A stretch of 64,000 nt of DNA from Polytrichum commune (Eukaryota > Streptophyta > Polytrichopsida > Polytrichales > Polytrichaceae). The DNA lies in assembly GCA_950295325.1 (NCBI GenBank), contig OX485807.1:19873666-19937665 (forward strand), in the 5' to 3' direction. The position numbers and the translations under genes were made by a program. Position 1 is the stretch's first letter; each line of letters starts with the position of its first letter. The notes under the pieces are model-generated. The model was not told the DNA's origin and made no database searches. It saw only the letters and a list, made by a program, of their open reading frames with translations. Shown here one piece after another: positions 24,050-33,195 of the stretch.

Positions 24050-24660
24050 GGGCCACTTCACACATGAGCCACGAGCTGTGACCTTGTAATGGTGAGGACC
24101 CATGGCTCTCATCCAAAGGCCGTACCATGGGTGTTGGGAAATCCATTTTATGTAGTCACGGGCCCTCAAGCATAGTGTGAAGTGAGAATGGACTGCGTTG
24201 CAGGACCATTGCATAGTTTGTTGGCGGAAAAAGAGGGGAGGATTTGGTTTAATGTAATGTGTCTCAAACTCTATCAATTTAAGAGAATTACTTGGTGGTG
24301 TTTGTCTGTCCTGGGATTTGTTCTAGAAGATGCCTCGCAATCCACCCTGAAATTTGTCATGCTTGAAAAAAATAGTAAAAAAAAGAGGTGGACCTGAGGC
24401 CAATTTCAATAACTCTTGTAATTTCGACGGCTTGGCACTCTGGCAAGAGGTGGGCCTGACGCAAATTCCGGGAGACCATGAAACCTTATCCAAAGTCTGC
24501 CATGTAGGACTCCATGTAGACTTTTCATCCATGAAGTCTTCTTTGGGCCTTTAGGCCTTCACCTTCGTGTGTGAAGTGAACTTAAGACTGCCCTTTCGAC
24601 CAATGAGAGCTCTTAGATTGCAATGGTCATGGGCATTCAGTCTTGTGTGTGAAGTGGCCC
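24050..24660. mobile_element. PIF/Harbinger-like non-autonomous element (611 bp, exact TAA duplication)
   Basis: The left terminus gggccacttcacacatgagc and the right terminus ending tgtgtgaagtggccc form imperfect inverted repeats of about 37 bp. Flanking taa occurs on both sides (24047-24049, 24661-24663), the 3-bp duplication characteristic of PIF/Harbinger. Internal (a/g)tgtgaagtg motifs near 24175 and 24570 repeat the terminal word. No transposase frame. Best-preserved long member of the family here. Confidence 0.85.
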
Positions 24661-24911
24661 TAAGACTGCAGCAAAGGTCATATACCTACCAAGTGAAAGT
24701 TTAATTAGATGATGATACACTGTGTGTGTCTGCGTTTAATGTAGTTGACTATTTTATTTTTATTTTTTTGTGCGAGCTTGTGTGTGACGTTTGGAATGCT
24801 CCAAAGTCAAATGGCAGTGTGATCTGCTCCACATATTCTAAATGGAGTTTGACCCTGCTCACCTGCAAGTACTAACTTACTGTTTCCTTCTTTAATCTTC
24901 AAGAAAGACTC

Positions 24912-26213
24912 GGAGGACGACATCCTACCCCCTACGAGCCTTTCGAGGGAGGTAGATTCGGGCAGGGGCAGCTGCCCCAGAAAGAAACCGGGATTTTCTG
25001 GATCCGCCCCGTCCGACTTTCAAAAACATCATTGCCTTTGCATTCTTGAAGGCCACATCTTCACAAGTTTCATGTTGGGTGCATTTCATCTCCAAGGTCC
25101 AAAATCCAATATATATGTTTACTTCCATTGAGTAAACAAGCAATTGATTGGGATTTCGTTTTTGAAGTGAAACCGGCAATTAAGCATGCAATGCAATTAA
25201 CTTGGAAGTAAAAAATATTACAAAACCCTCATTAGCACTGAAGTCATGATTTTGTGACTTACCAGTGAAAGCGTCTTTGTCATTCTAAAGTGGTACTAAA
25301 ATTAGGTTTATTTTTTAGTATTTTTAAAATAATATTTTAGTTAATACCTTCTAATTTCACAAAGTATTTATACACACTCAAACTAATTAAGTGTGATTAT
25401 GTGTAATTAAGTCTAGAAAATCCTAATTAATCCTAGTTAAGCTCAATTAAATCAGAAAGTATGCTTATCAAATTAAATAAGCCTAATTATTTATAAAATG
25501 CACTTAATCATTATTTAATCCGGATATGAGGAATGATGTGCTTAATTACACTTGTTTAGGCTTCATTATGCTTAATTGGGCTGAATGCACTTACTTGCAC
25601 TTAATCAGGCTCAATTAGTTCAATTATGTATGAATACTTGTAGAAACCTAGGCCTTGCACAAAATTACCTTCTAATACGGTTATTTAGACTTAATTACAC
25701 ATAATCACACTTGATTAGTTTGAGTGTGTATGAATACTTTGTGAAAGTAGAAGGTATCAACTAAAATATTATAAAAGAAACATACGAAAATTTTATTGAA
25801 CCTAATTTTAGTTCCACTTTAGAATGACAAAGACCCTTTCAATGGTAAATCACAAAATTATAACTTCAGTGCTAATGAGGGTCTTGTAATATTTTTGAAT
25901 TCCAAGTTAAAAACATGCTTGATTGTCAGTTTCACTTCACAAATGAATCCCAATCAATTGCTTATTTACTCAATGGAAGTGAATATATATATATATATAT
26001 ATATAGGAATTTGGATCTTGGAGATGAAATGAAGTGGGATTTGTGAAGAAGTGGACTTCAAGAAAGCAAGGGCAATGATTTTTTTTGAAAATCGTGCGGG
26101 ATGGACAAAAGTTTTCGGGCGGGTCCAAAAAATCTTGGTTTCTTTGTGGGGCAGCTGCCCCTGCCCGAACCCACCTCCCCCGAAAGGCTCGTAGGGGTAG
26201 GATAGCGTCTTCC
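24912..26213. mobile_element. 1.3-kb foldback element with exact 9-bp target duplication
   Basis: Almost the whole element is an inverted repeat: the left arm, about 24912-25550, pairs with about 25620-26213. Matching blocks from the ends inwards include cctacgagcctttcg, cgggcaggggcagctgcccc, cttgaaggcca with its counterpart, caattgattggga, cactcaaactaatta and gattatgtgtaattaagtc. The 9-bp word gaaagactc flanks both ends (24903-24911 and 26214-26222). Inverted termini plus a 9-bp duplication fit Mutator-like (MULE) foldback elements. It has no coding capacity and must be mobilised in trans if at all. Related fragments lie at 15832 and 20138. Confidence 0.85.
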
Positions 26214-26222
26214 GAAAGACTC

Positions 26223-26999
26223 GACTCCAATGTGTAGTATAATACAGCTCCTACATCGAATTTCTAAGCAGAGTCCATGCACCTTCAGCTTCTGGAGAGG
26301 AACATCACAAGTACAGTTTTCGTTGGAATCCATGATCTGCTGTACTAGACTTGTAGAGTAGAACATATTTCAGGAGATCCAAAGTGAAGCTAGAAACTTA
26401 TCTTATTGTGTATGTTCTTGTACAGTCTTTGAGTCCACGGTCCTCTGCGGCGTGCTACTCCTGGCTCGGGCCGAAAACATTAAGGTGCAAGAGTATAAGG
26501 AGTTTTTTCTGGCATTTTTGCCCCATTCTAGTAAGTAATGAGGGCCGATTCCGTTTCTGGTGTGCTGCTCACTTTCAATCAGTACTGCACTTTGAGATTT
26601 ATATGGCTGAGGGTACTTATGAAGCTGTCTATGCAAGACGCATAGCCCTCCATTCATTCCGATCCTAATCCTAATTGGTGGAACCTCGGTTGCTTTCACA
26701 TAATTAGCATGTTTCATTTCTGACTTGGTCACACCTCCTGTCTGGGACAATACTCTCAAAACTTAATGGCGGTCGTTACTACTTTCTGCGTTGCCACTCT
26801 TGCAGCAATCCAGCGGATTCAATTTGGACAATCCTGGCCCGAAAATTGTGATGAGAAATCGTTTCTTGAAGGGATCAGTGTTACTTCGATCACCGGTTCT
26901 CTCAAAGTTTTGGGTCTGTACAGATTGCTCATCAGCTGCTAGTCCAGTCACTTATTATTCTAAAGTCAGCATAAACATTAATCCAGCATGTAGATCGCT
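26223..26999. other. intergenic, no supported gene
   Basis: Short ORFs on both strands (up to 118 codons) show no domain. The region leads into the tandemly repeated upstream region of the EXORDIUM-CUB gene. Confidence 0.45.
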
Positions 27000-27624
27000 T
27001 TCAATCAAGCCTGTTTCAATTCGATTCAATTCAGTTTAGTTTTAATTTTCCCTAGTGAATTAATCAATTACTAGTACATCTTGTCTGCACATAAATTTAA
27101 GATTGAGTATATGAATCTGGCTAAGTTGACGTGATCGATAGGTGTATTTGGTAGCTGCATTTGTGGGGAATTGGAATTTCGTTAAACTTGTTGATTGGAA
27201 AACTAGAGGTGGTGAATTGATCGATCCATCATCTTCTACAATGACATTTGACATTAATCAGCTATCAATCAAGCGTGTTTCAATTCAATTCTGCCTCAGT
27301 GATCTGATCGATCACCGGTCCTTCTCTGTATGTGTATCATGATGGAGTGATACGTGTAAATCTATCTGACTTGGAGGGATAGGTGTATTGGTAGCTGCAG
27401 TTGTAGGGGATTAGAATTTTGTTAAGGTTGTTGAAAACCTGGGGTGGTGGATTATTCCAGCCTGCGGGCATGCATACCACTTTCAATCTGCAAGCGTATA
27501 TCAATTCAGTTCAGTTCAATTCTGCCCCAGTGATAAGATTTATCGATCACTGGTTCTTGTGTGTACGTAAATTAAGAATGAGTGCACGTGAATCCATCTG
27601 ACATTGAGCGATGGGTGTATTAAT
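27000..27624. repeat. about 240-bp tandem repeats upstream of the EXORDIUM-CUB gene
   Basis: The word ggtgtatt followed by gtagctgca recurs at 27140 and 27382 (242 bp apart) and starts again at 27614 (232 bp later). Repeated blocks include gggga-ttagaatttt, a gttgttga block, a ggtggtggatt block, caattcaattctgcc, agtgat...gatcgatcac and ctatctgac. The stretch 27000-27139 resembles the 3' half of a preceding unit. The third unit is interrupted after 27624 by the copia element and continues at 33079. This probably forms the promoter region of the gene at 33196. Confidence 0.75.
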
Positions 27625-27897
27625 TGAAGAAATACAAGCCTACGATAGGAACTGTGCAGATATATTCCAAATGAACAATGGTTCATTATATACAAGTGAG
27701 CCCGGCCATGAGCTTGACTAACCTACCTAGAAGACTATTTCTAATTATGAGCTTGACTAACTAATCTAGAAGACTGCTCCTAATTAAATGCCCACTTAGG
27801 GTGAGCGGCTAACACTAATGATCTTACTAGATTCTCCTATGTGATTGTTGATTGTAGAAACAGTGAAGACTGTGCCACATATCTTGAGATTTCTACA
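27625..27897 (-). repeat. copia 3' LTR (273 bp)
   Basis: Plus-strand ends are tgaagaaatacaagcc and ttctaca. It is similar to 32815-33078, with mismatches such as aaatac versus aaacac and an extra cacta-type insertion near 27812, so insertion was not very recent. Confidence 0.9.
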
Positions 27898-27906
27898 CCT
27901 CCTCTC
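27898..27906 (-). other. copia polypurine tract
   Basis: On the coding strand the bases immediately before the 3' LTR read gagaggagg, the purine run that primes second-strand synthesis in LTR elements. Assignment is by position and composition. Confidence 0.65.
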
Positions 27907-28138
27907 GGTCACGATGAAGACTTAGAAAGCCTTTAAATTTGTGACAGTGGTCATGGCAAGGATTGAAATGGAATCAAGCCTTTCCATCATCATCAAGATA
28001 CCTATCTATGTTGCAAATACCGAGTCTCCTCCCAATCCAATGTCATGTCCAAATTTCTATGATCTATAGGAGGAGTTAATGTTTTCTTATGAATAAAATC
28101 ATTTGGTGATCCATTCTAATCCGAGTTGAGCTCTCAAT

Positions 28139-29480
28139 CTTTCGAATGTAATTTTGCCCAACGGCTTAGTAAGAATGTCGGCCAGTTGGTCTCTGATGGA
28201 AACATAATCTAGAGTAACTTGGCCCGATTCTACTTTTTCTCTATTGAAGTGGTGTCAGACGTCCACGTGTTTTGTCCGAGAGTGAAAAATTGTGTTGTGA
28301 GCTAACTTTAAAGTTCCTTGATTGTCCCCAAAAATCATTGTTGGAGTTGTATCTTGAAGTACTTGAATTTCTTGGAGTAGTTTGCGCAACCATATGGCCT
28401 CCTTTGTGCCTTCTGTAAGTGCCATATACTGAACTTCAATTGAAGATAGTGCTACTGTAGTTTGTTTTTGCTATTCCAGGTAATAGGTGTCTCTCCTAAG
28501 CTAAAAAGACATCCAATAGTAGATTTTCTATCTTGCAAATCTCTTGCCTAGTCTGCATTTGTATATCCAGTTAAGATATCTGAATCTCCTTCGGTGTAGC
28601 ACAAACCCAAGTTCTTAATCCCCTTTAAATATCTAAAGATGTGTTTAATTGCTAGCATATGAGGTACTTGAGGCTGGTTCATGTATCTACTGACGATGTT
28701 GACTGAGTACGCTACGTCAGGTCTAGACTGAGTTAGATAGATAACTTTCCCCACCATTCTTTGATACAATTTTGCATCAATGTAGGGTTGCCCCATATCT
28801 ATTTTAAGCTTAGTCCCTTCCAACATAGGAATGGGGGAAGAATTGCAGTCAATGAGTCCAAATTCCTCTAATGTAGTCGTTATGTATCTCCTTTGAGTCA
28901 TACTGATTCCATGCTCATGAAATATGAACTCAATTCCTAGGTCGGTCATGGCAAACTATTTCTTGATTTCTTTTCGCAGCCAATTGATCTTCTCCACATG
29001 ATCACCAGTCACGTAGAGATCATCTACATGCAAAATAAGTATAGCTATTCTTCCTCATTCCTCAAAATAATAGAGATTGTAGTCAACATCTGATTTGAGC
29101 AATCATTTCTTATTAAAAAGGAAGTCTATCTTACTATACCATACTTTAGGGACTTGCTTAAGCCCATAAAGAGCCTAAAAATTTTTGCATACAAATTCTT
29201 CTTTCCCTAGCACTCCATATCCCTCTGGTTGCTCAATGTAGAGATTTTGAGTAACGTCTCCATTGAGAAATGTAGTCACTACATCTAGATGAAAAATCTT
29301 CCACCCCCTGTGAGCAACTAGAGCCACTAATGTACGTAGAGTGTTCCATTTAACAACTAGTGCAAAAGTTTCTTCAAAATCCTCCCCTTCTTTTGCCTGG
29401 AATCCTCTAGCTACGAGTCGGGCCTTCAATTTTGCAATATTACCTACCTGATCCTTCTTCACCTTATACACCTATTTGGT
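28139..29480 (-). pseudogene. copia reverse transcriptase and RNase H, broken
   Basis: 29471-29175 encodes the RVT_2 core (KARLVARGFQAKEGEDFEETF, then FHLDVVTTFLNG and YIEQPEGY with family spacing). Near 29030 the catalytic motif reads HVDD in place of the usual YVDD. 28949-28548 continues with YQRMVGKVIYLTQSRPDVAY and IKHIFRYLKGIKNLGLCY, entering RNase H at GYTNAD. A stop follows where tryptophan is expected (tag for tgg near 28545), and the RNase H tail to about 28139 (FERLRAQLGL) has further stops. The separate frames show point decay. Non-functional by sequence. Confidence 0.85.
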
Positions 29481-30217
29481 CGTAATAGGAGTACGTCCTG
29501 GAGGCAAAGGAACTAAATCCCATGTATGATTGTCATAAACTGATTGCATTTCCCGGTCCATAGCTGCTTGCCACCCTGGATGAACAATAGCCTCAAGAAA
29601 GTTATGAGGTTCAGAAATTGAATCAAATGAGATAGGAACATCATATTATATCTTCGGGGAAGAGAGAAGGGTTGATGAGACCAAGAAATTGGATGATAGA
29701 GTAATTATAATTGCCCCCACCTCATAATCTACAAGTCGAGGAGGTGGGATACTAACACGTCCACTTCTGATTCTAAGGCTTGGAACTAATCCTAGGTTTG
29801 ATGATAAGTTGGTTGGTTGAAGCCTTCTGCGATAAGTACGAAGAATAGGGGAGCAAGCAAGAGGAGTGTCTTCTTGATAAATGGGAATCTGAACTTGAAA
29901 TTGACCGTCTGGAATAGATTGATATGCGGAGCCTTCAAGATGAGGTGAATCTCATGATTCTTGGACCTATTCAATTAACTTAGATGCGTGAGGTGGAAAG
30001 TAAAAATTTAAATTCTCGGTGGGATCATCTATTGGATTGTCATTAAGCTGAATGAAAATTGAGGAATTTAATGAAGGTTCATGGGATTTTGGAAGGTAAT
30101 CCCCAGGCCATGCGACTGCCTTTGATTCAAGTTCATGGTTTGAAGTGACCATGGACGAAGCAAAAGAAGAGCACCTCTCATCAAAATGAACATCATTGGA
30201 AGTCCATGTACGTTTGG

Positions 30218-31177
30218 TTATAGGGTTGTAACCATGATATCCCTTAGTGTTTTCACGTAACCAAGCAACACACAATTAATTATTTTGTCATCCCATTTTT
30301 TGCGGGTATTAGCTGTCACAAGAGTATACACTAAACAACCAAAGATTCTGAGATGATCTACACTCGGGATACATCGGAAAAGTTGCTCATATGATGTGGT
30401 GCCCGGATTTGCACGAGTAGAAGAGCGATTAAGCAAATAAACAATTGTGTTTATTGCTTTAGTCCAAAGTGCTGTAGAAAGATGACATCCAATAGCCAAT
30501 GCTTTAGCCTTTTCAAGAATAGTTATGTTTTTTCTCTCAACCACACCATTTTGGTGTGGTGTATGAGGCTGAGTTTTTTGGTGAATTGTGCCATTTTCAT
30601 GCATGAATTCATCAAATGACTTCGAGATATATTCCCCACCCCCATCAGATCTTAACATTTTGATTTGTTTTCCGATTGTAGTTCTATTTGTTTGTGAAAT
30701 ATTCTAAACTTGGCCAAGGTCTCACTTTTTTTTTGAGAGAAAACACCTAGGTATAGCGAGTAAAATCATTTGTAAAGGTTAGGATATACTTTGTACCCGA
30801 GGTGGATGAAACATGGAGTGGACCACACAAGTCTGTGTGTAGAAGGTTGAATGTTTTCTTCATTCTTTGTGCCTCGCCTTTTGGTTTCCGCTCTCGGCAC
30901 TACTTCCCTTGTTGATATGTTTTACACGTGTGCTTGGAGACCTCCAGTTTGGCAGCCTTTGAACTTTGCGAGTGCGAATCATAATTTCTAGATTCCGTGG
31001 GTTCAAGTGGCCTAGGCGACAGTGCCACAACTGATCCAGCTTGTATGAGGATTCAGACAGATTGAGGTATTCCTCTTGTGGAGAGCCCAATAAATAAAGA
31101 CCATTGTGGTTATCTCTATTGCCAGATGCTACTGTACAACTAGTATCGGCTAGATTAAAATCCTTGAGTATATGCAT
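30218..31177 (-). pseudogene. copia GAG-pre-integrase and integrase core, broken
   Basis: 31177-30860 carries the pre-integrase zinc-binding segment (LWHCRLGHLNPRNLEIM). 30658-30218 carries the integrase catalytic core: RSDGGGEY (second Asp), then HQNGVVERKN (the Glu of the DDE triad) and LLNRSSTRA. The region between, which should hold the first Asp, is frame-disrupted around 30660-30860. Confidence 0.82.
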
Positions 31178-31224
31178 TTGGCCAGAATCAAAGAGTAATT
31201 TGTACCCATCATCTGCTATTGACC

Positions 31225-32133
31225 CTACAGAAAGTAAGTAGGTTTTTTTGTCAAACTTGACACATACAAAACGTCACTGAACTTTATTCCATTTGCACTC
31301 ACAAGTCCTTTGCCCTTAATAAAGAGAGATTGTCCTCCTGCAATTTGAATGGAAGACCCTTTTACAACCTCCAATTTCTCAAAGATTCTCTTATCAAGTG
31401 TCACATGTTTGGTTGCACCACTGTCTAAATACCACTTTTCTTTACCAAAATCCATGCTAGCAATTTGTGCCTCCAAAACCTCCGAGGCGTTAGAAAAAAC
31501 TTCTCCATTGTTGGTGAAGTTATCCACCAAGTTTGCAGAGTCTCGAGAATGGTCTCTTTTGCAGTTTGCTCCTCGGCATTGAATTTCTGGTGCCAATTCC
31601 TCGCAGTTTCTCATAAAGTTATCCTTGCCTCCACAAAAGTAACATGCACCCATTTGCTTGGGTGCAGTGATCGGTTTGCGGGGATACTGGTGGTTTCGAC
31701 CAATGTACTTGTGAGGCTGATATCCCTTGGTTTTGGTTTGGATGAGCAAGACCTCGCCTTCTCGCTTTGAATTTCGCACTTCGTGTCGAATCTCTTTGTT
31801 AAGCAGCAAGGCTGTAAGCTTAGACAGAGTTGGCATTTCGCTCCGATATGCAACAGAGCTAACAAGTGGCTCATAGAGCTCGGGCAATGCAGTGAGGATA
31901 TGTTTAGCAATCTCTTCATCCGGGATCTTTTCTCCAATCTCGGGGAGTTGGTTTACCAAGTCTTGAATGCTCTGGAGAAATATGGACATCATTGTTCCCT
32001 CCTCCATCTTGAGGTAGGTCAGCTTCCTTCGGAGCAGAATGCGCCTCGCATTGTTATTGGTGGCATAGACATGCTTCAAGCTCTCCCAACATACTGCTGG
32101 ATCCAACATAGTGCTGGATACATGGAACCACAC
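31225..32133 (-). pseudogene. copia gag and protease segment (302-codon open frame)
   Basis: Residues 1-130 resemble the copia gag (UBN2-type) region (RILLRRKLTYLKMEEGTMM, LVNQLPEIGEKI). A zinc knuckle at about residue 165 (CYFCGGKDNFMRNC) keeps the three cysteines but has Asn where the CCHC histidine belongs. The protease active site appears as WYLDSGATKHVT near residue 237. The frame is open but lacks the gag N-terminus, which lies in broken sequence upstream (32134-32800), and it is separated from integrase. Counted as part of a dead element. Confidence 0.82.
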
Positions 32134-32802
32134 AATCTCGAACAGCTAGATTGATGATCGACAAAGCCTTCTTTTTTTGCCCCTCTCTCTCTCTCCAACA
32201 CAACTGTCTCGTTGATTTTGACTATGGCCAATTAATGTCGAGTTGCTCACCAGATCCCACAGGTTCTCTCATTCGAGCAAGTTCTTCACTTTGAAGCTCC
32301 AAACTTTGTAGTTGTAAGCCCCTTCTAACTTGGCCACCTCAGTTACTGCTCCATCTCTGAAAGCTATCGCCACAGTAGTTAGTAGTTAACTTCGAGATTC
32401 TAGCTAACTTGGGATAAGTAGCTAACTCCAAATTCTACTTCTAAAACTACTCTCTTCTGCCAACTACCTCACGGTCACATCACTCGTATTCACAAACTCA
32501 CTTTCCCCTTCGGAGATTTTTGACCTAATGAAAAAGGAGAGTCGACTTGTTAGTTATAGATGAACCGGTTGGACTTAAAAATACTAGAATATTGGCTGAT
32601 TATGCATAGAAATCTCCCAGGACATTGTTCCGCTGGACACCTCCCATGCACAGACAATCTTGCAAAGAGTAGAACCCCAAGACCGTTCAAATCTCAAGAA
32701 ACTAGCTATCTTACTAAATGAGGAGTTAAGCTCACTCAAGTGATCTACATTCTTAGAGGTGGGGCTAGTCTTGGTTACTAAATAACTAGACAAAAGAGCC
32801 TC

Positions 32803-32814
32803 GCTCTAATACCA
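32803..32814 (-). other. copia primer-binding site (initiator tRNA-Met type)
   Basis: On the element's coding strand the 12 bases directly after the 5' LTR read tggtattagagc, one mismatch from tggtatcagagc, the complement of the 3' end of plant initiator tRNA-Met. Position and near-identity make this assignment strong. Confidence 0.88.
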
Positions 32815-33078
32815 TGAAGAAACACAAGCCTACGATAGGAACTGTGCAGATATATTCCAAATGAACAATGGTTCATTATATACAAGTGAGCCCTGCCATG
32901 AGCTTGACTAACCTACCTAGAAGACTGTTTCTAATTATGAGCTTGACTAACTAATCTAGAAGATTGTTCCTAATTACATGCCCACTTCGGGTGAGCGGCT
33001 AACTAATGATCTTACTAGATTCTCCTATGTGACTATTGACTGTAGAAACAGTGAAGATTGTGTCACGAGATTTCTACA
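32815..33078 (-). repeat. copia 5' LTR (264 bp)
   Basis: Plus-strand ends are tgaagaaacacaagcc and gagatttctaca. As the 5' LTR of a minus-strand element, its promoter would point away from the gene at 33196, though LTR enhancers can act in either direction. Confidence 0.9.
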
Positions 33079-33195
33079 TTGATAGCTGAAGTGTTGGGAA
33101 GAATTTGGCACGTTCAGGTTGGTGGGGAGGTGACCAGAGAATTGCAACATTAAATTGGATTGGTGTATTGGTCGATCCACCCATCCTCCTCCACA

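Larger units (their letters stand above)
27625..33078 (-). mobile_element. Ty1/copia LTR retrotransposon, complete ends, defective coding region (5,454 bp)
   Basis: Two LTRs of about 270 bp (27625-27897 and 32815-33078) begin TG and end CA on the plus strand and are highly similar, with a few substitutions and small indels. Five-base flanks are ttaat and ttgat, a target duplication with one mismatch. Read on the minus strand, the order is 5' LTR, tRNA primer site, gag, protease, integrase, reverse transcriptase, RNase H, polypurine tract, 3' LTR, the copia order. In-frame stops and frameshifts show it is no longer autonomous. It sits 117 bp upstream of the EXORDIUM-CUB start codon, transcribed away from that gene. 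Confidence 0.92.

Noticed and set aside
33160-33195. A 12-codon N-terminal extension of the EXORDIUM-CUB protein starting at 33160
   Set aside because: The codon at 33160 is TTG. The first ATG at 33196 directly opens a good signal peptide, so the extension is unsupported in a eukaryotic gene.
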